Of a DNA stretch of 5,027 nt, positions 1 through 5,027 are shown in pieces. A model generated the notes under the pieces. That model made no database searches. It worked only from the letters and a program-made list of their open reading frames with translations, and was not told where the DNA came from. The first letter of the stretch is position 1. Each line of letters starts with the position of its first letter. The position numbers and the translations under genes are program-made. The stretch comes from an uncultured Polyangiaceae bacterium (GTDB lineage Bacteria; Myxococcota_A; Polyangia; Polyangiales; Houyiibacteriaceae): positions 1 through 5,027 of the forward strand of contig CAMYJN010000236.1 in assembly GCA_947258625.1 (NCBI GenBank), in the 5' to 3' direction.

Positions 1-1
1 C

Positions 2-313
2 GTGGAGCCCGGCATGATCACCTCCGATGACCCGGCGCTCACGCCTCGCTCCGTCGACCGGATCCTGATCGTCAACACCTGGCACCACATCTCCGATCGG
101 GTGGCGTATGCCGAAAGGCTGCGCGCTGCCCTCGGCCCCGGCGGCCTGCTCCTGATCGTCGACTTCACGATCCAAAGCCCGCACGGGCCACCTCCGCAGA
201 TGCGGCTCACCGACGATACAGTACGGCGTGAGCTCGAAGCGGCGGGGTTCGAAACCGAGCTGATGGAGGAGCCGCTCCCCTATCAATATGTCGTCGCCGG
301 ACGCCTGCCCTAG
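2..313 (+). CDS. Class I SAM-dependent methyltransferase, C-terminal part (5' end outside window)
   Basis: The reading frame is open at the left edge and ends at TAG 311-313, so only the last 103 or so residues are seen. The GTG at position 2 is probably an internal valine rather than the start, since the SAM-binding glycine loop expected near the N-terminus is missing. The visible part fits the second half of a Rossmann-fold methyltransferase of the Methyltransf_11/UbiE-like type. A strand followed by an aromatic/His turn (RILIVNTWHHI, residues 20-30) is followed by a helix, then the typical LGPGGLLLIVDF segment (residues 44-55) and a C-terminal RRELEAAGFE helix. Such enzymes transfer a methyl group from SAM to a small molecule or protein in the cytoplasm; the substrate cannot be told from this fragment. 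No other gene in the window lies in the same operon, and a remnant on the opposite strand follows. The family call is fairly secure; a specific function is not claimed. Confidence 0.85.
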   Translation: MEPGMITSDDPALTPRSVDRILIVNTWHHISDRVAYAERLRAALGPGGLLLIVDFTIQSPHGPPPQMRLTDDTVRRELEAAGFETELMEEPLPYQYVVAGRLP

Positions 314-323
314 CTCAGTGGAT

Positions 324-339
324 CGGGCGACGTAGCCCG
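324..339 (+). terminator. Weak hairpin after the methyltransferase stop
   Basis: An inverted repeat CGGGC / GCCCG with a six-base loop starts 11 bases after the methyltransferase stop codon. The stem is only five pairs and no run of T follows, so it is at best a weak or Rho-assisted transcription end. It may equally be chance in GC-rich DNA. Confidence 0.2.
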
Positions 340-420
340 TGGCCTAGCTTGGTTCCTAGGAGGGTGGCGAGCATGGCCGCCCGGCTACGCTGCCGACGCA
401 GCTGCGAAGCCAGGGACGAT

Positions 421-615
421 TCTCCAGCAAGCGATCTTCTTCGAGAGCGTCGGCAGCGGAAAGTCACCGCTGGTCATCTCGCCGATCGGCTTGCCCGTCT
501 GGTGGGCAAGGCCGATCGCGCGTTCGATCTCAGCGATGTCAGCATCCGCCAGAGTCTCACACCAATCGTCCCGCTGCCGAAGCTCGCTTCCTTTCCAGGC
601 CGCTCGAACGTCGAG
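421..615 (-). pseudogene. Remnant of the N-terminus of a TauD/TfdA-like dioxygenase
   Basis: On the minus strand, an open frame spanning 385-789 holds about 65 residues that resemble the N-terminal region of the TauD/TfdA-type Fe(II)/2-oxoglutarate-dependent oxygenase family. In order they are: an AAWKGSEL entry motif, then DDW, then ADADIAEIERAI (the usual 'LSDAEIAEID' helix), and GDFPLPTL, the most typical part. The family then normally has an 'HGRGFxLLRG' strand and, much later, the HxD...H iron site. Here the similarity stops after the SKKIACWR segment near position 421, and the frame ends at 385-387. I found no continuation in the other two minus frames down to 301, so the catalytic part is lost. 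No good ribosome binding site or ATG sits near the start of the similarity. The frame upstream of it (616-789) is not recognised. I read this as a decayed or truncated gene. Family identity rests on recalled motifs, not on a search. Confidence 0.5.
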
Positions 616-730
616 TTGCTGGCGCAGGACGCGCTCCTGCGGCCGGGCGAAGTAGTGAAGTGTCTGGGCGGTGAGGGTCTTGTACACGTCGAGACCTTTG
701 GGCGGATCGGGCGCATATTTTGCGGCACCA

Positions 731-758
731 TTGGCTTCTCTACAAGCAGGTCTTATAT
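731..758 (+). promoter_or_regulatory. Candidate promoter for the DUF302 gene
   Basis: TTGGCT (731-736) and TTATAT (753-758) are separated by 16 bases and form a passable sigma-70-like pair in an otherwise GC-rich stretch. The transcript would start near 765, overlapping the ribosome binding site, which is unusually close. The assignment is therefore weak, and a promoter further upstream within the remnant is possible. Confidence 0.25.
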
Positions 759-763
759 GTCCA

Positions 764-770
764 AGAGGAG
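764..770 (+). promoter_or_regulatory. Strong ribosome binding site deciding the DUF302 start
   Basis: AGAGGAG lies six bases before the ATG at 777-779. This strong Shine-Dalgarno match selects that ATG over the in-frame ATG at 720, which would add 19 residues without similarity to the family. Confidence 0.85.
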
Positions 771-776
771 ACAACG

Positions 777-1172
777 ATGAGTGACCCAAGCTATGCGTTT
801 TCCAAACAGCTCGATGGCGTTTCGGTCGACGAAGCGCTCGAGAAGGTCGCCGAAGCGCTCAAGGCGAACGGCTTTGGCGTGCTCACGAAGATCGACGTCA
901 AAGAAACCTTGAAGAAGAAGATCGACGTCGACTTTCGGCCGTATGTGATTCTCGGCGCTTGCAACCCGAAGCTCGCGCACAAGGCGCTGCAAGGAGAGTC
1001 GTTCATCGGGCTGTTGCTGCCGTGCAACGTCGTGGTCCAGGAATCGGAGGGCGGCGCGCTGGTCTCGTTCGCGGACCCAAAGGCGATGTTCGAGCTCGTG
1101 CCGGACGCGCCGATCGAAGAGGTCGCCACCGAAGCGCGGCGGCTCTTGGAAAACGCGAGAGACCAGCTCTGA
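777..1172 (+). CDS. DUF302 domain protein
   Basis: This is a complete small soluble protein of 131 residues with no signal peptide or membrane segment. It fits the DUF302 family (PF03625) over nearly its whole length. It has an N-terminal amphipathic helix (SVDEALEKVAEALKANGFGV, residues 16-35), a Lys-rich turn, then YVILGACNPKLAHKAL (residues 56-71) and GLLLPCNVVVQE (residues 78-89), the two most typical family blocks. A DP-containing segment at 100-101 and a C-terminal helix follow. The two Cys residues (62 and 83) sit inside the conserved blocks and may matter for function. The biochemical role of the family is not established, so none is assigned. The start at ATG 777 is set by a strong ribosome binding site. 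The gene stands alone on its strand and ends one base before the stop of the convergent oxidoreductase gene. Family assignment is confident; function is unknown. Confidence 0.93.
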   Translation: MSDPSYAFSKQLDGVSVDEALEKVAEALKANGFGVLTKIDVKETLKKKIDVDFRPYVILGACNPKLAHKALQGESFIGLLLPCNVVVQESEGGALVSFADPKAMFELVPDAPIEEVATEARRLLENARDQL

Positions 1173-1173
1173 G

Positions 1174-3447
1174 CTAGGCGAGCGCTTCGATGCGTGCCGC
1201 CACGTGCTTGTGCCAGGGAGTGCCCGCGAGCCAATCACGATCCTCGGAGGCGGTCAGCTCGTTCGGCGCCACGCCGGTTTGAACGCGGTCGCCGCCCTCG
1301 GTCGTGTGGTCGAGACCAAGCCCGTTGGGCAAGGAGACATGCCCTGCTTGCATCATCTCGGAGACTTCGACCGGCACCTCCACCGACCCGCGCTTGGTGG
1401 TCAGGCGAACGCGATCGCCATTCCCGACGCCTAGCTGCAACGCGTCGTCCGGACTGATGCGAAGTGAGCCATCGGGATCTTTCTTTCGCCAGTCGGGGTT
1501 CCGAAGGATCGTGTTGGCGGTAAACGAGCGCCGTTCGCCCGCCGACAAGACAAACGGGAAGGCGCGGTCTTCCGTGCCGGCGCTCGAATCACCCAGGCTC
1601 GCGAGCTCGTCCAGCAGCTCGGGGATCGAAGCCTGGATCTTGCCATTGGGGGACTTCACGCGGGCCCAGGTTTCGTCTTGTTCGTCGACGGCAAAGACCA
1701 CCCCCGACGGGCTCTGTAAGATTGCGTCGAAGAGCTTCTCCGCGGGCTCGAAGCCTTCGCCGTCGAAGCCGGCGCGACGAAGTGAGCCCGGATTCGCTCT
1801 CGCGGTTTGATGTGCGAGCCCCCAAACCACCGCCGCCGATTCGAGCCCGGCTGGGAGATGCGGGCCCAGCGTTCGATACAGAATCACCGGAGCGAAGGGA
1901 GCGAGCTTAGGATTGCTGAGGACCGATCCGAAAAACACAGGCAGGAGCGCGGCTCGCCCCTGCTTGGCAGCGGCGTGCAAGGGAGCGAGGTCTTCGTCGG
2001 TATACGCGCCGAGCGCCTCGCAGAGCCGGGCATGGATCTCGGCTTCGGGAAGGACACCGTCGGGGGCCTCGAACACCGGCCGCCGGACATGGAAGTAGTT
2101 CTCCGGGAACTCGAAGTTGAAGAAGGTCGCCTCGGCCTTCTCGTACTGCGTGGCCGCCGGAAGGATGTAGTCGGCCAAGCGGGCGGTTTCTGTCATGGCG
2201 ATGTCGATGACGACCAGGGTGTCGAGAGCCCGCAGCGCCTCGCGCATGCGCTTGCTATCGGCCAGCGAGTGCGCAGGGTTGCCGCTTTCCACGATCATCG
2301 CGCGATAGCGCTTCGGATGATCGCTCAAGATCTCGTCGGGAATCGAATTGCAGGGGGTCAGGCCCGAGATGATCCGGTCCCCAGTGACGGGGGTCCGCTT
2401 GCATTCGGCTCCGGCGGCGAGTTTGTCGAGCTTGCCGGTGATGGGCACGATGCTCGCCGGAACGTATTGCGCGCCGCGCTTCGCGAAGTTCCCCGTGAGC
2501 ACCCAGAGCAACTTGTTGAGGTAGCTATTGAGGGTCGAATGGCGGTTCATCTGGATGCCCAGGTCTTCGAAGATCGCCACGCTCTCGGCCGCTCCGATAC
2601 GGCGAGCCACGTCACGCACCAAGTCCTCGGAGACGCCGGCGATCTGGCAGTGCTCGGCGATGGGAATGTCAACAAGGGCAGCGAGCACGTCCTCGGCGCC
2701 ATCCACATGCTCCTGAATCCAGGCCTCATTGGTGAGACCTTCTTGAACGAGGGCGGCCCCGAGTGCGGAGAGTAACCAGGCGTCGGTTCCCGGCTTCACC
2801 TGCAAGTGGATGTCCGCCATCGCGGCGGTTTCCGTTCGACGCGGATCGATGACGATCAGGGTGCGCTTCGGGTCCTTGGCCAGTTCCTTGAGGGTGACGC
2901 GCGCGCGCGGGATGCCGTGGGACTGCCAGGGGTTTTTGCCGATGAAGAGGCCGACCTCGCAATGTTCGAAGTCGGCGCGGGTCATGTTCCCCATGAGGCG
3001 CCCGCCGACCCAGAACTCGCCGGTCTTTTCCTGCGCCAGGGCGCTCGAGCGGTACCGCGATCCAAGCGCACGGCGGGTGGCCGTCGAGTATGCACCGGGC
3101 AGGTGGTTCCCTTGACCGCCACCACCGTAGTAGAAGATCGTTTCGCCACCGTGCTCATCGCGCACCGCCGCAAGGCGAGCCGCAACTTCGCCAATCGCGG
3201 TGTCCCAGTCGATCTCCTCGAAGGTCCCGTCGTCTTTGCGCCGAAGCGGTGAGGTGATCCGATCCGGGTCGTTTTGATAGTAATCGAGCCGGTGCGGCTT
3301 CTCGCACGCGTAGCCCTTCGACGAAGGGTGGGCCTTATCCCCCCGGATCCGGGTGAAATGACGGTTGTCCTCCCCGCCGATCTGCACTTCGAGGCCGCAA
3401 TTGCACTCGCAGAGGATGCATGCTGTTTTTTCCCAGGTCCCGGACAT
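1174..3447 (-). CDS. Molybdopterin-dependent oxidoreductase with N-terminal [4Fe-4S] site (FdhF-like, cytoplasmic)
   Basis: A complete protein of 757 residues in the DMSO reductase/formate dehydrogenase superfamily, expected to bind bis-molybdopterin guanine dinucleotide and one [4Fe-4S] cluster. The cluster ligands are Cys10, Cys13, Cys17 and Cys48 (C-x2-C-x3-C-x30-C), followed by Lys50, which may lie on the path to the cofactor. Cofactor-binding signatures follow: GKNPWQSHG (170-178), IDPRRTETAAMAD (200-212), the VKPGTD loop (217-222), ESGNPAHS (387-394) and TETARLADYILPA (419-431). The C-terminal molydop_binding barrel covers about 640-757. There is no twin-arginine signal, so it should stay in the cytoplasm. 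The segment where relatives carry the Mo-ligating Cys, SeCys, Ser or Asp reads ALAQEKTGEFW (136-146), with none of these. The frame stays open 383 codons further upstream, but that part is antisense to the next gene. ATG 3447 is chosen because the Cys motif follows at once and GAGGTG precedes it. Substrate is unknown; formate dehydrogenase is one guess, not supported by the ligand segment. Confidence 0.93.
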   Translation of the reverse strand: MSGTWEKTACILCECNCGLEVQIGGEDNRHFTRIRGDKAHPSSKGYACEKPHRLDYYQNDPDRITSPLRRKDDGTFEEIDWDTAIGEVAARLAAVRDEHGGETIFYYGGGGQGNHLPGAYSTATRRALGSRYRSSALAQEKTGEFWVGGRLMGNMTRADFEHCEVGLFIGKNPWQSHGIPRARVTLKELAKDPKRTLIVIDPRRTETAAMADIHLQVKPGTDAWLLSALGAALVQEGLTNEAWIQEHVDGAEDVLAALVDIPIAEHCQIAGVSEDLVRDVARRIGAAESVAIFEDLGIQMNRHSTLNSYLNKLLWVLTGNFAKRGAQYVPASIVPITGKLDKLAAGAECKRTPVTGDRIISGLTPCNSIPDEILSDHPKRYRAMIVESGNPAHSLADSKRMREALRALDTLVVIDIAMTETARLADYILPAATQYEKAEATFFNFEFPENYFHVRRPVFEAPDGVLPEAEIHARLCEALGAYTDEDLAPLHAAAKQGRAALLPVFFGSVLSNPKLAPFAPVILYRTLGPHLPAGLESAAVVWGLAHQTARANPGSLRRAGFDGEGFEPAEKLFDAILQSPSGVVFAVDEQDETWARVKSPNGKIQASIPELLDELASLGDSSAGTEDRAFPFVLSAGERRSFTANTILRNPDWRKKDPDGSLRISPDDALQLGVGNGDRVRLTTKRGSVEVPVEVSEMMQAGHVSLPNGLGLDHTTEGGDRVQTGVAPNELTASEDRDWLAGTPWHKHVAARIEALA

Positions 3448-3452
3448 CGCTA

Positions 3453-3458
3453 CACCTC
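3453..3458 (-). promoter_or_regulatory. Ribosome binding site of the molybdopterin oxidoreductase
   Basis: On the minus strand GAGGTG lies five bases before the ATG at 3447. It supports this start against the much longer open frame that runs on upstream through 4596. Confidence 0.75.
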
Positions 3459-3463
3459 GATCT

Positions 3464-3475
3464 TCCGCCGGCGGA
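3464..3475. repeat. 12-bp perfect palindrome upstream of the oxidoreductase
   Basis: TCCGCCGGCGGA is a perfect palindrome lying five bases upstream of the oxidoreductase ribosome binding site. It could be an operator or a short hairpin in the mRNA leader. It may also be chance, since such GC palindromes are common in GC-rich DNA. Confidence 0.3.
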
Positions 3476-3614
3476 GCCGACTGAGCGAGTCTACTTGCTG
3501 CACCTGGCCAAGGTAAGCCTGCGATTCGCCAGCGAGGGCTGCGGACGTTCAGGCCGAAAGCGTCACCTCGAGCCCTTCGCGAAATTCCTCGCCCCCGCAA
3601 TCGTTCGAACCCGC

Positions 3615-3645
3615 TTGACGGCGCAGCGCGCGAGCGTGCTAGCAC
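3615..3645 (+). promoter_or_regulatory. Candidate promoter of the beta-propeller gene
   Basis: TTGACG (3615-3620) matches five of six bases of the sigma-70 -35 consensus. A -10-like GCTAGC/TAGCAC element lies 17 to 19 bases downstream (3638-3645), inside a 14-bp palindrome. Transcription would begin near 3650-3652, at or just before the ATG. This agrees with the lack of any Shine-Dalgarno sequence and suggests a leaderless mRNA. The -35 match is good; the -10 match is weak. Confidence 0.4.
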
Positions 3646-3647
3646 GC
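3634..3647. repeat. 14-bp perfect palindrome over the likely -10 region
   Basis: GCGTGCTAGCACGC is a perfect 14-bp palindrome ending four bases before the ATG at 3652. Its position over the putative -10 element would suit a repressor operator. No candidate regulator gene is present in the window, so its role is open. Confidence 0.45.
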
Positions 3648-3651
3648 GACC

Positions 3652-5027
3652 ATGGGGACGGTAAAGAGCCGATGGATTCGCTGGGGCGTGCCCCTGGCGC
3701 TGGCGGTCATTGCGGTATGGCTGGTGAGCCAGCGCGGCAGCAACAAGAGCGAGGCGCCGCTTCCGCCGCCGATTCTCGCGGACGGACCGCCCGCGTTTCG
3801 GCAGAGCAAGACGGAGTCGAATCTCAGCCCGCAGTACTTCGACAGCATTTGGCCATCCGGCCATCGGGACAGCTCGAACACCGACTTCGTTCCGGTCGAG
3901 CTTGGCGCCTCGTTCGAGCTCGAGAAACACCTTCTGCAGGGGCACCCGATCTTCTGGCCGCCGACGGTGGGGCTCGACGGCGTGTCGTACGTGGTGACCG
4001 GCGCGCCTCCCGGCAACAGCCACCTCTTTGCGATCTCGGCTGATGGTGAGGTGCTTTGGTCCGCGAAGCCACAGACATCGCTCGACGACCTCGACTCGTT
4101 TGCGATCATGAACGCGCCAACGATCGATGCCGAAGGTGACCTCTACCTCGGAGACCGCGACCAGCTCTGGGCCTTCAAGCCCAATGGCGAGGTGAAATGG
4201 GTCGTCGATTTGAAGCCGTACGGCGTCGAGTGGGGATTCATGAGCGTCGTGCTCAGCCGCCAGCGCTATGTCGGCGGTGTGACGACCGACGGTAAGGTCT
4301 TGTTCTTCTGGTCTCACAGCGGCGAGCTCGCAATGCCCCCGCTGGACCTTCCGGGCGGCGCAGGCCCCGCCGCCGAAGACGAGCCGCCCGAATCCCTGTG
4401 GAAGGACTTGATGGACCCGGACCTGATCCCCTTCCTTTTCAACTTGATTCAGGGCTGGGAGCTCGAGGTCGCGAACACGCCGGCGCTTCATCCGGAAACC
4501 GGCCGGCTCTACATCACCGCGGCCGGCTCGAGCCCCGACACCGGCGTGCTCTACGGCATCGACATCAGCGATGACGCCCTGCGAATCGTCTTCCAAGCGC
4601 CGATGGGGGGTGGAAGCGGGACGAGCCCTGCCATCTCACACGACGGAAGCGCAGTCTACGCGGTCGACGAGCTCGGCCGAATGATCTCGATCGACGCGGA
4701 GACCGGAAAGCGGCTCTGGCAGAGCGCGGAAGGCGGAGGCGGATCCGCGTCCCCGAGCATTGGACCGGACGAGACGATCTACACGCCCTTCCAAGACCGG
4801 ATCACCGCGTACACGAAGGACGGCGAAGTGCGCTGGCAGAAATCCTACGACGGACTCTGCAAGGAGCGCCTGCCCGAGCCAGGGGGCATCTGGAGCTACG
4901 TCTTGTCCGAGCCGGTGGCCTTCGTCGACAGCATTCTCACGGTGGGCCTACGACGCGGCTGGATGAACGTCCTTTGTGGATATCACCTGCCGAAGTTGCT
5001 CTCTAGAAGCGATCGAACCCGGGTGCC
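3652..5027 (+). CDS. Membrane-anchored PQQ-like beta-propeller protein (3' end outside window)
   Basis: An open frame of 458 codons runs off the right edge without a stop. The N-terminus has basic residues (KSRWIR, 5-10), then a hydrophobic segment at about 11-26 without a clear cleavage site, then a Pro-rich linker (34-47). This suggests a signal anchor with the bulk of the protein in the periplasm. The rest resembles a PQQ-like/WD40-type beta-propeller, with repeated blade ends: SADGEVLW (129-136), KPNGEVKW (176-183), DAETGKRLW (348-356) and TKDGEVRW (389-395). These follow typical strands such as 'AISHDGSAVYAVD' (327-339). An acidic, Pro/Gly-rich insert (about 228-262) interrupts the repeats. 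No PQQ-dehydrogenase catalytic or haem-binding CxxCH motif is visible, so a scaffold or binding role like BamB-type propellers is as likely as an enzyme. An in-frame TAG at 3640-3642 makes ATG 3652 the earliest ATG start; no Shine-Dalgarno precedes it. Function is unknown. Confidence 0.88.
   Translation, partial: MGTVKSRWIRWGVPLALAVIAVWLVSQRGSNKSEAPLPPPILADGPPAFRQSKTESNLSPQYFDSIWPSGHRDSSNTDFVPVELGASFELEKHLLQGHPIFWPPTVGLDGVSYVVTGAPPGNSHLFAISADGEVLWSAKPQTSLDDLDSFAIMNAPTIDAEGDLYLGDRDQLWAFKPNGEVKWVVDLKPYGVEWGFMSVVLSRQRYVGGVTTDGKVLFFWSHSGELAMPPLDLPGGAGPAAEDEPPESLWKDLMDPDLIPFLFNLIQGWELEVANTPALHPETGRLYITAAGSSPDTGVLYGIDISDDALRIVFQAPMGGGSGTSPAISHDGSAVYAVDELGRMISIDAETGKRLWQSAEGGGGSASPSIGPDETIYTPFQDRITAYTKDGEVRWQKSYDGLCKERLPEPGGIWSYVLSEPVAFVDSILTVGLRRGWMNVLCGYHLPKLLSRSDRTRV

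Larger units (their letters stand above)
314..776. other. Intergenic region without an intact gene
   Basis: This stretch of 463 bases separates the methyltransferase from the DUF302 gene. It contains the TauD/TfdA-like remnant on the minus strand, a weak hairpin just after the methyltransferase stop, and the leader of the DUF302 gene at its right end. A plus-strand open frame covers most of it (about 349-780), but its composition is Arg/Ser-rich and looks like the antisense of the remnant. I see no tRNA, small RNA signature, direct repeat or transposase fragment in it. Confidence 0.6.
3448..3651. other. Divergent intergenic region
   Basis: The 204 bases between the start codons of the oxidoreductase (minus) and the beta-propeller gene (plus) must hold the start signals of both. 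The plus-strand side has a recognisable -35-like element and a palindrome. For the minus strand I see a ribosome binding site and a 12-bp palindrome but no convincing -35/-10 pair. No small gene with coding character is apparent. Confidence 0.6.

Noticed and set aside
349..780. 143-residue plus-strand open frame in the gap before the DUF302 gene
   Set aside because: It starts at a TTG without a convincing ribosome binding site, shows no family motif, and is antisense to the dioxygenase-like remnant, which does show motifs.
753..1238. Two minus-strand open frames opposite the DUF302 gene
   Set aside because: The DUF302 frame has clear family motifs and a strong ribosome binding site; the opposite frames have neither.
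1807..2775. 322-residue plus-strand open frame
   Set aside because: It lies wholly within the minus-strand oxidoreductase, whose motifs are unmistakable. Its Gly/Arg/Asp-rich sequence is what codon-biased antisense DNA gives.
3615..3647. Possible attachment site or mobile-element end at the 14-bp palindrome
   Set aside because: No integrase, transposase, tRNA or second copy of the sequence is present in the window; a regulatory role is simpler.
3420..4043. 207-residue plus-strand open frame overlapping the divergent region and the beta-propeller start
   Set aside because: It is out of frame with the beta-propeller gene, rich in Arg/Ala/Gly and without recognisable domains; the overlapping frame has a membrane segment and propeller repeats.
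3448..4596. Minus-strand open frame extending the oxidoreductase by 383 residues at its N-terminus
   Set aside because: It is antisense to the beta-propeller gene, is rich in Arg, Ala and Val without domain similarity, and the [4Fe-4S] Cys motif and a ribosome binding site mark ATG 3447 as the start.
1..5027. CRISPR array, tRNA, rRNA, riboswitch or tandem repeats
   Set aside because: Reading through both strands showed no regularly spaced repeats, no cloverleaf-like segments with CCA ends and no conserved RNA motifs. The only long gap (314-776) is accounted for by the remnant.

Overview
This is a GC-rich, gene-dense bacterial chromosomal window with five recognisable protein-coding loci on alternating strands, so no multi-gene operon is visible. 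The high GC content, strong G/C preference at third codon positions and the protein types (a cytosolic FdhF-like molybdopterin oxidoreductase, a membrane-anchored PQQ-like beta-propeller, a TauD/TfdA remnant) would suit a GC-rich environmental Gram-negative such as a deltaproteobacterial or Myxococcota-like lineage. That placement is an inference, because no taxonomic marker gene is present.

Layout: (1) 1-313, plus strand: the C-terminal end of a class I SAM-dependent methyltransferase that begins outside the window. (2) 314-776: no intact gene. It holds a minus-strand remnant of the N-terminus of a TauD/TfdA-type dioxygenase (about 421-615), and at its right edge the ribosome binding site of the next gene. 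(3) 777-1172, plus strand: a complete 131-residue DUF302 protein. (4) 1174-3447, minus strand: a complete 757-residue molybdopterin/[4Fe-4S] oxidoreductase that converges on the DUF302 gene with a single base between the stop codons. (5) 3448-3651: a divergent intergenic region with two perfect palindromes and a candidate promoter. (6) 3652-5027, plus strand: a PQQ-like beta-propeller protein with an N-terminal membrane anchor, which runs open off the right edge.

Nothing in the window shows the five loci acting in one pathway. The oxidoreductase has no adjacent electron-transfer subunit, no Tat signal and no cofactor-maturation gene beside it, so it looks like a stand-alone cytoplasmic enzyme. 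The points most worth a second look are the lack of a standard Mo-ligand residue in its expected active-site segment, the broken dioxygenase fragment, the one-base convergent junction, and the palindrome over the likely -10 region of an apparently leaderless beta-propeller gene. I found no CRISPR array, tRNA, rRNA, insertion sequence or convincing new multi-gene system.
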